Source of the DNA: Achromobacter pulmonis
GTDB lineage: Bacteria; Pseudomonadota; Gammaproteobacteria; Burkholderiales; Burkholderiaceae_B
Reading direction: 5' to 3'
Length of the DNA stretch: 64,000 bases
Assembly: GCF_002885955.2 (NCBI RefSeq)
Contig: NZ_POQS01000001.1
Span: forward strand, 768,686 to 832,685
Below, piece by piece: positions 29,988-44,271 of this stretch. Under the pieces are notes generated by a model. That model did not search any database. It saw only the letters and a list, made by a program, of their open reading frames with translations, and was not told the DNA's origin. The position numbers and the translations under genes were made by a program. The number at the start of each line of letters is the position of its first letter. Positions within the stretch are counted from its first letter, which is position 1.

Positions 29988-31808
29988 TCAGGCGCGCGGC
30001 GCGTCCTGTTCGGCGCGCTGGCGCGCCGGCCCCATGGCGCGGCTCAGGTTGTAGGCGGTGTTGACCAGGCCGATGTGCGAGAAGCCCTGCGGGAAGTTGC
30101 CGATCAGGCGCCGGCGCACCACGTCGTATTCCTCGGACAGCAGGCCCAGGTCGTTGCGCAGGGACAGCAGCCGCTCGAACAGGCGCTCGGCGTCGTCGAG
30201 CCGGCCCAGCATCACGTAGGCGTCGGCCAGCCAGAAGCTGCAGGCCAGGAATACGCCCTCCTCGCCCTGCAGCCCGTCGTCGGTAAGGTCGGTGGAATAG
30301 CGCCGCAGCAGGCCGTCGCGCAGCAGCCCGCGCTCGATGGCCTGCACCGTGCCGGCCACGCGCGGGTCCTCGGCGGGCAGAAAGCCCACCTGCGGGATCA
30401 GCAGCAGGCTGGCGTCCAGCGCGGTCGAGCCGTAGCTCTGCACGAAGCAGCCGCGCGCGCGGTCGTAGCCGTTTTCGCAGATGTCGGCGCGGATCTGGTC
30501 GCGCAGGCGGCGCCAGGCCACGACCGGGCCTTTCAGGCCGAAGCGTTCGCAGCCCTTGACCGCGCGGTCGAAGGCCACCCAGCACATCAGCCGCGAATGC
30601 GTGAAGGCGCGGCGCTCGCCGCGCACCTCCCAGATGCCGTGGTCCAGCTCCGTCCAGCGCCGCGCCAGCGGCTCCAGCAGCACCTTCTGCAGCCGCCAGG
30701 CCTCGGCCAGCGGCGCGAGGTCGGCCGCGCGCGCGGCGTACAGGGTTTCGATCAGCTCGCCGTAGACGTCGAACTGGCTCTGGCCGGCCGCGTCGTTGCC
30801 GATGCGCACCGGCAGGCTGGAGGCATAGCCGGGCAGCCAGGGAATCTCCAGTTCCGGCAGCCAGCGTCCGCCGGCGATGCCGTACATGATCTGGAGCTGG
30901 TCGGGGTGCCCGGCCACGGCGCGCAGCAGCCATTGGCGCCAGGCCTCGGCCTCTTCGCGGTAGCCGGCGTTGAGCAGCGCGTACAGCGTGAGCGCCGAGT
31001 CGCGCAGCCAGCAATGGCGGTAGTCCCAGTTGCGCGCGCCGCCCAGCGTCTCGGGCAGCGAGGTGGTGGGCGCGGCGATGATGCCGCCGGTGGGCTGGAA
31101 GGTCAGCAGCTTGAGCGTGATCAGCGAACGCACCACCGCGTCGCGGCGTTCGTCGGCCGGCCCTTCCCAGTGGCAGCGCTTGGCCCATTCCTGCCACCAG
31201 GATATGGTGCGGTCCATGCTTTCGACGCGGTCGGGCACGAAGTGCGGCGTGCGGTGCGAGCGGTGGTAGGACAGCGTGAACGGCACCACCCGCCCCTGGT
31301 GCACGCTGAAGCGCGCGGTGGTCTTGAGGTCGTGCCCTTCCATCTCCACCGGCGTGTGCAGTTCGACCGCGTCCGGCCCGGCGATGGCGCTCAGGCCGTA
31401 GTCGCGCCGCCGCACCCAGGGCACGGCCTGGCCGTAGTTGAAGCGCAGCACCAGGTCCATGTCCATCAGCACGTGGCCGGAATCGCCGCGCACCACGCGC
31501 ACCAGGTCCACGCGCTCGTCGTCTTCGCTCAACGGCATGAAGTCGTACATCGTCGCCACGCCCGAGGCGGTCTCGAAACGCGTTTCCAGCACGGCGGTGT
31601 CGGGCACGTAGCGGCGCGAGACGACAGCGCGCTGGCCATGCGGGGCGATGCGCCAGCGTCCGTGGCGCGCGTCGCCCAGCAGCGCGGCGAAACAGGCCGG
31701 CGAGTCGAAATGCGGCAGGCAGAGCCAGTCGATGGAGCCGTCGCGCGCCACCAGCGCGGCAGACAGCATGTTGCCGATGAGCCCGTAGTCTTCCAGCGGC
31801 TTGGACAT
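29988..31808 (-). CDS. Glycoside hydrolase family 15 (glucoamylase/trehalase-like)
   Basis: 606 residues, typical of intracellular bacterial GH15. The N-terminal beta-sandwich begins EDYGLIGNMLSAALVARDGSIDWLCLP; the (alpha/alpha)6 barrel shows GGARNWDYRHCWLRDSA, LDHGIWEVRG (likely general acid Glu) and LGLLSEEYD (likely general base Glu). There is no signal peptide. Such proteins hydrolyse trehalose or alpha-glucans. An SDR of the glucose-1-dehydrogenase type lies 6 bp upstream, so glucose released here may be oxidised by it. Confidence 0.92.
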   Translation of the reverse strand: MSKPLEDYGLIGNMLSAALVARDGSIDWLCLPHFDSPACFAALLGDARHGRWRIAPHGQRAVVSRRYVPDTAVLETRFETASGVATMYDFMPLSEDDERVDLVRVVRGDSGHVLMDMDLVLRFNYGQAVPWVRRRDYGLSAIAGPDAVELHTPVEMEGHDLKTTARFSVHQGRVVPFTLSYHRSHRTPHFVPDRVESMDRTISWWQEWAKRCHWEGPADERRDAVVRSLITLKLLTFQPTGGIIAAPTTSLPETLGGARNWDYRHCWLRDSALTLYALLNAGYREEAEAWRQWLLRAVAGHPDQLQIMYGIAGGRWLPELEIPWLPGYASSLPVRIGNDAAGQSQFDVYGELIETLYAARAADLAPLAEAWRLQKVLLEPLARRWTELDHGIWEVRGERRAFTHSRLMCWVAFDRAVKGCERFGLKGPVVAWRRLRDQIRADICENGYDRARGCFVQSYGSTALDASLLLIPQVGFLPAEDPRVAGTVQAIERGLLRDGLLRRYSTDLTDDGLQGEEGVFLACSFWLADAYVMLGRLDDAERLFERLLSLRNDLGLLSEEYDVVRRRLIGNFPQGFSHIGLVNTAYNLSRAMGPARQRAEQDAPRA

Positions 31809-31814
31809 ACGCGG

Positions 31815-32636
<822 letters not shown>

Positions 32637-32716
32637 GCCGTCTCCTTCAGGAACGATCAGGTTAGTACCGCCCGCCGGGGCGGTACAAGCCGGATGCGCA
32701 ACAGGGTTTTACACGG

Positions 32717-34447
<1,731 letters not shown>

Positions 34448-34556
34448 GACCTGTCTCCTCGATAAGTCTTCCCCGATGTACGCTGCGGACGCTGGCCCGG
34501 GAAGACGATGGCCGATAGTCCTTTACCTGCATAACGCAGGGGTCTGCGCCCCCGTT

Positions 34557-34865
34557 TCAGCCCTTTTTCATGATGAGCGCCAACAACAGCATCGATACCG
34601 CGAACCCGATCCAGACCGAGGGCGGTTCGTCCAGCGACAGCCATTCGGCCGCCTTCTCGCCCAGGCCCACGAAGGCCAGGTTGACCCAGGCCGCGGCCAT
34701 CAGGCCGATGAACAGACGGTCGCCGCGGGTGGTGCGCAGGGGCAGGAACCCCTTGCGCTCGACCGTGGGCGATTTCAGTTCCCATATCGTCATGCCCGCC
34801 AGCATCAGGCCGACGCAGGCGAAGAACACGGCGACGGGAACGGTCCATACCATCCAGCTGAACAT
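34557..34865 (-). CDS. glpU: DUF2160 small membrane protein of the glycerol transporter operon
   Basis: 102 residues with three hydrophobic segments (WMVWTVPVAVFFACVGLMLAG, LFIGLMAAAWVNLAFVGLG, WIGFAVSMLLLALIM). DUF2160 proteins are consistently encoded between the permease and the binding protein in glpSTPQUV operons, hence GlpU; the exact role is not known. 24 bp separate it from glpQ and 109 bp from glpV. Confidence 0.85.
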   Translation of the reverse strand: MFSWMVWTVPVAVFFACVGLMLAGMTIWELKSPTVERKGFLPLRTTRGDRLFIGLMAAAWVNLAFVGLGEKAAEWLSLDEPPSVWIGFAVSMLLLALIMKKG

Positions 34866-34889
34866 GAGTCGTCCTCCGGGTTGCCCGCG

Positions 34890-35694
34890 CTACACGCGGC
34901 CCATCGCGAAGCCCTTCGCGATGTAGTGCCGCACGAACCAGATCACGATGCCGCCGGGCACGATGGTCAGCACCCCGGCGGCGGCCAGCACGCCCCAATC
35001 CATGCCCGAGGCGGACACGGTGCGGGTCATGGTGGCCACGATGGGCTTGGCGTTGACCGAGGTGAGCGTGCGCGCCAGCAGCAATTCGACCCAGCTGAAC
35101 ATGAAGCAGAAAAACGCCGCCACGCCCACGCCGGACTTGATCAATGGCAAAAAGATTGTCAGGAAAAAGCGCGGGAAGGAATAGCCGTCGACATAGGCGG
35201 TTTCATCGATCTCTCGCGGCACGCCGGACATGAAGCCCTCCAGGATCCACACCGCCAGCGGCACGTTGAACACCAGGTGCGCCAGCGCCACCGCCAGGTG
35301 GGTGTCCATCAGCCCGAACGAGCTGTAGAGCTGGAAGAACGGCAGCAGGAACACCGCCGGCGGCGTCATGCGGTTGGTCAGCAGCCAGAAGAACACGTGC
35401 TTGTCGCCGATGAAGCGGTAGCGCGAGAACGCATAGGCCGCCGGCAGCGCCACCGCCAGCGAGATCACGGTGTTGATGACCACGTAGATCAGCGAGTTGA
35501 TGTAGCCGGAATACCAGGCCGGATCGGTGAAGATGGTGCGGTAATGCTCCAGGGTGAAATTCTCGGGCCAGAACGTCAGCGTGCTCAGGATTTCGGTATT
35601 GGTCTTGAACGACATGTTCAGCATCCAGTACAGCGGCAGGATGGCGAACACGAGATACAGCGCCAGGAATACGCCGCGCCACCAGCTCTTGTTC

Positions 35695-35702
<8 letters not shown>
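34890..35702 (-). CDS. glpQ: Glycerol ABC transporter permease 2
   Basis: 270 residues, six membrane helices. The EAA loop with the conserved Gly is EIDETAYVDGYSFPRFFLTIFLPLIKSGV. It overlaps the upstream permease gene by 8 bp. It forms the inner-membrane channel with GlpP. Confidence 0.9.
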
Positions 35703-38752
<3,050 letters not shown>

Positions 38753-38864
38753 CTGATCTCCTCTACCTACTAATACGTCCCTGTTTTATTGCAACGCGGA
38801 CTTCAGTATTCGGTACAGCGGCCCGGCCTGCGCCTGGCGGACGACAGGATGAGCATACTCTTTC

Positions 38865-38964
38865 AGATAGCTTTCGTTTTTTGTGCGTTTTACTCAAGAA
38901 GCGAACAAAAAACAATCTTGCGGTGCGTCATTATTTTTCGCTTTTGTTGTTTTATTATACGAAC
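38865..38964. promoter_or_regulatory. Divergent glpS/glpR promoter with candidate GlpR sites
   Basis: An AT-rich stretch in GC-rich DNA carrying three related motifs: CTTTCGTTTTTTGTG (38871-38885), GAAGCGAACAAAAAAC (inverted, around 38898-38913) and TTTTTCGCTTTTGTTG (around 38934-38949). Their TTCG core with T-runs resembles DeoR/GlpR half-sites. The -10-like TATTAT at 38953-38958 lies only six bases from the glpR ATG. Confidence 0.55.
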
Positions 38965-39756
38965 ATGACACTGAATCCCCGCCAGAGCGCCCTGATCGAA
39001 ATGGTGCGAGCCCAGGGCTCCGCCTCGATCGAAGAGCTCGCCAAACGCTTCGACGTCACGCTGCAGACGGTGCGGCGCGACGTCAATATTCTTTCGGAAG
39101 CCGGCCTGCTGTCGCGCTTTCACGGCGGCGTGCGCATCGAGGCCTCCACCATCGAGAACATCGCCTACCGCAAGCGCCAGGGCCTGCACGCCGCCGGCAA
39201 GCAGCGCATCGCCGAGGCGGTGGCGCGCGCCGTGCCCGACGGCTGCTCGCTGATCCTGAACATCGGCACCACCACCGAGGCCATCGCCCGCGCGCTGCTG
39301 CGCCATCGCGGCCTGCGCGTGATCACCAACAACCTGCACGTGGCCGACATCCTGTCGGACAACCCGGACTGCGAAGTCATCGTGGCCGGCGGCGTGGTGC
39401 GTTCGCGCGACCGCGGCATCGTGGGCGAGGCGACCATGGACTTCATCCGCCAGTTCAAGGTGGATATCGGATTGATCGGGATTTCGGGCATCGAGGCCGA
39501 CGGCACGCTACGCGACTACGACTTCCGCGAAGTGCGGGTGGCGCGCACCATCATCGAACAGTCGCGCGAAGTCTGGCTGGCCGCCGACAGCAGCAAATTC
39601 AAGCGCCAGGCCATGGTGGAGCTGGCGCACATCTCGCAGATAGACCGGTTTTTCACCGACGCGCATCCGCAGGAGCCGCTGGCGCAGGTCCTGCTGGACG
39701 CCGGCGTGCGCTGCGACGTCGCCGCGGCGCCCAATACCCTGAAGCAAACACCTTGA
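38965..39756 (+). CDS. glpR: DeoR-family glycerol regulon repressor
   Basis: 263 residues from the ATG at 38965 (MTLNPRQSALIEMVRAQG). The HTH is ASIEELAKRFDVTLQTVRRDVNILSEAGLLSRFHGGV, followed by the DeoR sugar-phosphate sensor domain (LILNIGTTTEAIARAL, VIVAGGVVRSRDRGIVG). A start 28 codons upstream would add a low-complexity extension over promoter-like DNA and is less likely. No ribosome-binding site is obvious. It lies 5 bp before glpD and divergent from glpSTPQUV, so glycerol-3-phosphate is the likely inducer. Confidence 0.9.
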   Translation: MTLNPRQSALIEMVRAQGSASIEELAKRFDVTLQTVRRDVNILSEAGLLSRFHGGVRIEASTIENIAYRKRQGLHAAGKQRIAEAVARAVPDGCSLILNIGTTTEAIARALLRHRGLRVITNNLHVADILSDNPDCEVIVAGGVVRSRDRGIVGEATMDFIRQFKVDIGLIGISGIEADGTLRDYDFREVRVARTIIEQSREVWLAADSSKFKRQAMVELAHISQIDRFFTDAHPQEPLAQVLLDAGVRCDVAAAPNTLKQTP

Positions 39757-39761
39757 CATCC

Positions 39762-41357
39762 ATGAACGCTCCCCTCGCCCCCGTCGCCCCGCCCGACCGC
39801 AACCGCCTCCTGGCCACGCTGGACAACACGCATTCCTGGGACGTGATCGTCATCGGCGGCGGCGCCACCGGCCTGGGCACCGCGGTGGACGCCGCCTCGC
39901 GCGGCTACCGCACGCTGCTGATCGAAGGCGCCGACTTCGCCAAGGGCACCTCCAGCAAGGCCACCAAGCTGGTGCACGGCGGCGTGCGCTACCTGGCGCA
40001 AGGCAATGTCAGCCTGGTGCGCGAGGCCCTGCACGAACGCGGGCTGCTCAACCGCAACGCGCCGCACCTGGTGTGGCCGCTGGGCTTCGTCGTGCCCGCC
40101 TACAACCTGCTGGACCAGCCCTTCTACGGCATCGGCCTGAAGATGTACGACATGCTGGCCGGCAAGCTCAACCTGTCGCCCAGCCGCTGGCTGTCGCGCC
40201 GCGACACGCTGGCCAACGCACCGACCCTGGCCGAGGCCGTCAATGGCCGCAAGCTGCGCGGCGGCGTGCTGTACTACGACGGCCAGTTCGACGACGCGCG
40301 CCTGGCCGTCAGCCTGATGCGCACGCTGTTCGACCTGGGCGGCACGGCGGTGAACTACGTGCGCGCCACCGGCCTAACCATGACCGGCGGCAAGGTCGAC
40401 GGCGTGACCGCGCAGGACGTCCTGGGCGGAGCCAGCTTCACGCTGCGCGCGCGCTGCGTGATCAACGCCACCGGCGTCTGGGTGGACGCGGTGCGGCGCA
40501 TGGAAGACAAGAACGCGCAGACCATGGTCGCGCCCAGCCAGGGCGTGCACCTGACCCTGCCGCGCGAATTCCTGCCGGGCGACCGCGCCATCCTGATTCC
40601 CAAGACCGACGACGGCCGCGTGCTGTTCGTCGTGCCCTGGAACGGCCACACCATCGTCGGCACCACCGACACGCCGCGCAACGACCTGCCGCTGGACCCG
40701 CAGGCCGGCGCCCAGGACGTGGACTTCATCCTCGGCACGGCGGCGCGCTACCTCAGCCGCAAGCCCACGCGCGACGACGTCACCAGTGTCTGGGCCGGCC
40801 TGCGTCCGCTGGTCAAGGCCACCGGCGAGGCGTCCACCAAATCCCTGTCGCGCGAGCACACCATCCTGGTGTCCAAGGCCGGCCTGGTCACCGTGACCGG
40901 CGGTAAATGGACCACCTACCGCCGCATGGCGCAGGACGTGGTCGACACGGCCATCCAGCACCAGCTGCTGACCCAGGCCAGCTGCCGCACCGAGACCCTG
41001 GCGCTGCACGGCGCCGCCGGCCTGGCGCCGTCGCAGGAACACGCCGGCACGCCGGACAGCTACTACGGCAGCGACCTGGCCGCGCTCAAGGCCCTGCCGG
41101 GCGCCGAGCGCATGCTGGTCAAGAGCAGCGGCCTGTCCGAGGCGCACGTGCGCTACGCGGCCCGGTACGAACTGGCGCGCAGCGCCGAAGACGTGCTGGC
41201 GCGCCGCAACCGCGCGCTGTTCCTGGACAGCGAAGCCGCGATGCTGGCCGCCCCCGAAGTGGCCCGCCTGCTCGCCGAGGAACTGGGCCACGACGCCGCC
41301 TGGCAGCAGCGCACGCTGCAGGACCTGGAAACGGTCGCGGCGAATTACCGTTTGTAG
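39762..41357 (+). CDS. glpD: Glycerol-3-phosphate dehydrogenase (FAD-dependent, aerobic)
   Basis: 531 residues. FAD motif VIVIGGGATGLGTAVDAASRG near residue 29, then GTSSKATKLVHGGVRYL, the GlpD signature, and GLVTVTGGKWTTYRRMA. The enzyme oxidises glycerol-3-phosphate to dihydroxyacetone phosphate at the inner membrane. It is cotranscribed with glpR. Confidence 0.95.
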   Translation: MNAPLAPVAPPDRNRLLATLDNTHSWDVIVIGGGATGLGTAVDAASRGYRTLLIEGADFAKGTSSKATKLVHGGVRYLAQGNVSLVREALHERGLLNRNAPHLVWPLGFVVPAYNLLDQPFYGIGLKMYDMLAGKLNLSPSRWLSRRDTLANAPTLAEAVNGRKLRGGVLYYDGQFDDARLAVSLMRTLFDLGGTAVNYVRATGLTMTGGKVDGVTAQDVLGGASFTLRARCVINATGVWVDAVRRMEDKNAQTMVAPSQGVHLTLPREFLPGDRAILIPKTDDGRVLFVVPWNGHTIVGTTDTPRNDLPLDPQAGAQDVDFILGTAARYLSRKPTRDDVTSVWAGLRPLVKATGEASTKSLSREHTILVSKAGLVTVTGGKWTTYRRMAQDVVDTAIQHQLLTQASCRTETLALHGAAGLAPSQEHAGTPDSYYGSDLAALKALPGAERMLVKSSGLSEAHVRYAARYELARSAEDVLARRNRALFLDSEAAMLAAPEVARLLAEELGHDAAWQQRTLQDLETVAANYRL

Positions 41358-41408
41358 GTGGGGATGGTGGGATGGCGTGATGGCGTGATGGCGTGATGGC
41401 GTGATGGC

Positions 41409-41473
41409 GTAGGATGGGTGCAGCGCGCAACCGTTAGAGCCAGAACTCGAACGCCAAACGCGCGTAACCCATC
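41409..41473 (+). repeat. 65-bp dispersed repeat, copy B
   Basis: The same ends and the same 47-base offset between blocks as copy A (24751-24815): GTAGGATGGGTGCAGCGCG, then AAACGCGCGTAACCCATC. Together with copy C it forms a large palindrome. Confidence 0.85.
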
Positions 41474-41528
41474 AGCCGGCGCAAGCCGGCATTTTGCGTG
41501 CCAAGAAAAATGGCGGCTGGCGCCGCCT

Positions 41529-41593
41529 GATGGGTTACGCGCGTTCGATGGTTGAGTTTTTGCGCACGCGCTCTCGCGCTGCACCCATCCTAC
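41529..41593 (-). repeat. 65-bp dispersed repeat, copy C (inverted)
   Basis: On the minus strand it starts GTAGGATGGGTGCAGCGCG (41593 to 41575) and ends AACGCGCGTAACCCATC. Outer and inner 19-bp arms match copy B perfectly in inverse orientation. Confidence 0.85.
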
Positions 41594-41718
41594 GCATCCG
41601 ACGCATCCGACGTATTCGATGCATCCGATACATTCAACGCATCCGGCACATCCGATACATCCGACGCATCCGATACATCCGGCACACCCGACGCATCCAA
41701 CACGTCCCACTCCCCCCT

Positions 41719-42318
41719 TCACGGCACCCGCAGCGGGCTGTCCTCGATCATCCGCTCGAACGCCCGCAACAGGTCCGGGTCGCATTTGGCGCCGGCCTCT
41801 TGATGCAGGATGCGCATGATTTCCACGTGCGGGCGCGCGGGATGGTAGGGGCGCACGTCGCCCAGCGCGTCGTAGGAATCGGCCAGCGAAATGATGCGCG
41901 CATGCAGCGGGATGTGGTGGCCCGCCAGGCCGGCGGGATAGCCGGAGCCGTCGAAATGTTCGTGGTGGTGGCGCACCGCCAGCGCGATCTGTTCGCGTTG
42001 CGGAATGGCGCTGCACAGGATGATGTCGGCGCCGGCCGCGGCATGCGCCTTCATGATCGCCCAGTCTTCCGGGCCGAGGCGGCTGGGCGAGAACAGCACG
42101 CGGTCGGGCGTGCCGATCTTGCCCAGGTCATGCAGCCGGGCGGCGATGGCGACGATTTCCTGTTCGTTTTCTGGCAGGCCCAGGGCCTGGGCCAGGGCCG
42201 CGCTCAAGGCCGCGACGCGGCCGCTGTGGCGGCCGGTGGCCGGGTCGCGCGCCTGCATGGCGGCAAACAGCGCGGCGACGCAGGAGCCCGGGGGTGTTGC
42301 GGGAACTTCGGAAGGCAT
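41719..42318 (-). CDS. HD-GYP domain protein (probable cyclic-di-GMP phosphodiesterase)
   Basis: 199 residues from the ATG at 42318. The HD pair is His63-Asp64 in RLHDLGKIG, and the second metal segment is HHHEHFDGSGYP (residues 117-128), giving the GYP motif. No sensor or receiver domain is attached, so it is a stand-alone catalytic domain, shorter than most members. An upstream in-frame extension into the next gene is not credible. It may degrade c-di-GMP in the cytoplasm. Confidence 0.85.
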   Translation of the reverse strand: MPSEVPATPPGSCVAALFAAMQARDPATGRHSGRVAALSAALAQALGLPENEQEIVAIAARLHDLGKIGTPDRVLFSPSRLGPEDWAIMKAHAAAGADIILCSAIPQREQIALAVRHHHEHFDGSGYPAGLAGHHIPLHARIISLADSYDALGDVRPYHPARPHVEIMRILHQEAGAKCDPDLLRAFERMIEDSPLRVP

Positions 42319-42407
42319 TGGAACGGAGCGCGCAAGACGGGCTGGCGCCGTGCGCGGATTTCGCAAAAGGCGCGATTCTGACACATGAGCGGCCGCGGCC
42401 GCCGCAA

Positions 42408-43088
42408 TCAGTGCTCCAGCCGCTCCAGCAGCATCTGCGCCACGCCCACCGACGAGGCCGGATTCTGGCCGGTGATGAGCAGGCCGTCGCCGACCACGTG
42501 CGGCTCCCAGTCCGGACCGCTGGAGTACTGCCCGCCCAGCTTCTTCAGTTCGTCCTCGACCAGGAACGGCACCACTTCGGTCAGTTGCACGGCGGCCTCT
42601 TCCGCATTGGAAAAGCCGGTGAGCCGGCGTCCCTGCACCAGCGGCTTGCCATCGGCCGTCTTGGCGTGGCGCAGCACGCCGGGCGCGTGGCATACGGCCG
42701 AGACCGGCTTGCCGGCCGCCAGCATGGCCTCGATCAGCGCCACCGACGCGGGGTCTTCGGCAAGGTCCCACAACGGGCCGTGGCCGCCCGGATAGAACAC
42801 GGCGTCGTAGTCGGCCGCCTGCACCTCGGCCAGCGGGCGGGTCGCGGCCAGCAGGCGCTGGGCATCGGGGTCCTGGCGGAAACGGCGCGTGGCCTCGGTC
42901 TGGGCGTCGGGCTCGTCGCTCTTGGGGTCCAGCGGCGGCTGGCCGCCGGCCGGCGAAGCCAGCGCGACCTTGGCGCCGGCGTCCACGAATACGTAGTACG
43001 GCGCGGCGAACTCCTCCAGCCAGAAGCCTGTCTTGCGGCCGGTATCGCCCAGGGTGTCATGCGAAGTCAGCACGATCAGAATATTCAT
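42408..43088 (-). CDS. DJ-1/PfpI (Hsp31-like) family protein
   Basis: 226 residues. The nucleophile-elbow Cys133 is in SAVCHAPGVL, with FYPGGHGPLWDLA before it, as in the Hsp31/type 1 glutamine amidotransferase-like group, whose members act as glyoxalase III or deglycase/chaperone. The start at 43088 overlaps the CurA-like gene stop as ATGA, so the two are coexpressed and may both handle reactive carbonyls. Confidence 0.87.
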   Translation of the reverse strand: MNILIVLTSHDTLGDTGRKTGFWLEEFAAPYYVFVDAGAKVALASPAGGQPPLDPKSDEPDAQTEATRRFRQDPDAQRLLAATRPLAEVQAADYDAVFYPGGHGPLWDLAEDPASVALIEAMLAAGKPVSAVCHAPGVLRHAKTADGKPLVQGRRLTGFSNAEEAAVQLTEVVPFLVEDELKKLGGQYSSGPDWEPHVVGDGLLITGQNPASSVGVAQMLLERLEH

Positions 43089-44137
43089 GGCGCGCTCCTG
43101 TTGTCGTCCGGGCCGACGCGCACGATGCGCTTGCCGGCGTTCTCGCCCCTGAGCAGGCCGATCAGGCCGCGCGGCGCGTTCTCCAGTTCCTCGACCACGT
43201 CCTCGCGGTACTTGATGCGGCCGTCGCGCAGCAGGCCTTCCATGGCCTGGCGGAACTCGCCGTAGCGGTGGGCGTATTCGTTGAAGATGATGAAGCCCTG
43301 CACCTTCAGGCGCTTGGTGAGGATGACCCGCATCAGCTGGCCCAGGCGGTCGGGCCCGTCGGGCGCGCGGGTGGCGTTGTAGGCCGAGATCAGGCCGCAC
43401 ACCGGCACGCGGGCGCGCGGATTGAGCAAGGGCAGCACGGCGTCGAACACGGCGCCGCCCACGTTCTCGAAATACACGTCGATGCCTTGCGGCACGGCCC
43501 GCGCCAGCCGCGCCGGCAGGTCCGGCGTCTTGTGGTCCACGCAGTCGTCGAAGCCCAGCTCCTCGACCACGTAGCGGCATTTGTCCGCGCCGCCGGCGAT
43601 GCCCACGACCTTGCAGCCGTGGATCTTGGCGATCTGCCCGACCACCGCGCCCACCGCGCCGCTGGCCGCGGCCACCACCACGGTTTCGCCGGCCTTGGGC
43701 TGGCCGATGTCGAGCAGCCCCATGTAGCCGGTGAAGCCCGGCATGCCCAGCACGCCCAGCGAGTAGGAAGGATGTTCGGGATCGGGCCCCAGGCGCAGCA
43801 GGCCCGCGCCGTCCGACAGGGCGTAGTCCTGCCAGCCGGATTGCGCCAGCACCCAGTCGCCCGGCCGGTAGTCGGGATGGTTGGACGCCTGGACCCGCGT
43901 CACCGTGCCGCCCACCATGACTTCGCCGATCTTGACGGGTTCGGCATAGGACGGCGCATCGCTCATGCGCCCGCGCATATAGGGGTCCAGCGACAGATAG
44001 ACGGTGCGCAGCAGCACCTGGCCCGGGCCGGGCTGCGGCACTTCGCCGGTTTCCAGGCGGAAATCGCCGTCGCCGGGCTCGCCCTGCGGACGAGAGGCCA
44101 GCACGATGCGGCGGTTGATGGAGGACGATTGCGGCAT
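43085..44137 (-). CDS. NADPH-dependent oxidoreductase of the CurA/leukotriene B4 dehydrogenase group
   Basis: 350 residues from the ATG at 44137, which has GGAG ten bases upstream; a start 14 codons earlier is possible. Landmarks are LSLDPYMRGRM, the NADPH-binding VVAAASGAVGAVVGQIAK and FENVGGAVFDAVL. The family reduces alpha,beta-unsaturated ketones or aldehydes without zinc. The IS5 copy 1 left end lies 134 bp upstream, so its native promoter may have been altered. Confidence 0.9.
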   Translation of the reverse strand: MPQSSSINRRIVLASRPQGEPGDGDFRLETGEVPQPGPGQVLLRTVYLSLDPYMRGRMSDAPSYAEPVKIGEVMVGGTVTRVQASNHPDYRPGDWVLAQSGWQDYALSDGAGLLRLGPDPEHPSYSLGVLGMPGFTGYMGLLDIGQPKAGETVVVAAASGAVGAVVGQIAKIHGCKVVGIAGGADKCRYVVEELGFDDCVDHKTPDLPARLARAVPQGIDVYFENVGGAVFDAVLPLLNPRARVPVCGLISAYNATRAPDGPDRLGQLMRVILTKRLKVQGFIIFNEYAHRYGEFRQAMEGLLRDGRIKYREDVVEELENAPRGLIGLLRGENAGKRIVRVGPDDNRSAP

Positions 44138-44246
44138 GGCGGTCGGGTCTCCTGCGTAAAGCCGCCAGCGCGGCGGCATGGGGGTCGTCCCATTACACCA
44201 TCGTTGTCCGAAGCCCAGAACGGTAACCCTGGCGGCCGCCCCCCTT

Positions 44247-44270
44247 TTAATTAATTAATAATTTAATTAA
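44247..44270. other. 24-bp A/T-only block with overlapping TTAATTAA palindromes
   Basis: A run of only A and T directly left of IS copy 1, in a chromosome that is otherwise about 70% GC. It holds several TTAATTAA octamers. It could be promoter DNA of the CurA-like gene or a leftover of imported AT-rich DNA. Confidence 0.6.
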
Positions 44271-44271
44271 G

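Larger units (their letters stand above)
41358..41718. repeat. Repeat-dense intergenic segment after glpD
   Basis: From left to right: five exact tandem copies of GATGGCGT (41371-41410); the 65-bp dispersed element in plus orientation (41409-41473); a 55-bp spacer; the same element inverted (41529-41593); then twelve 9-bp units of consensus RCATCCGAY (41594-41701). The 9-bp array is in frame in several directions (giving A-S-D or G-C-V tripeptides), but no start or codon usage supports a protein. No gene is called here. Confidence 0.85.

Noticed and set aside
41594-41701. CRISPR array or coding tripeptide-repeat gene
   Set aside because: Units are 9 bp with no spacers, and no start, ribosome site or codon bias supports a protein.
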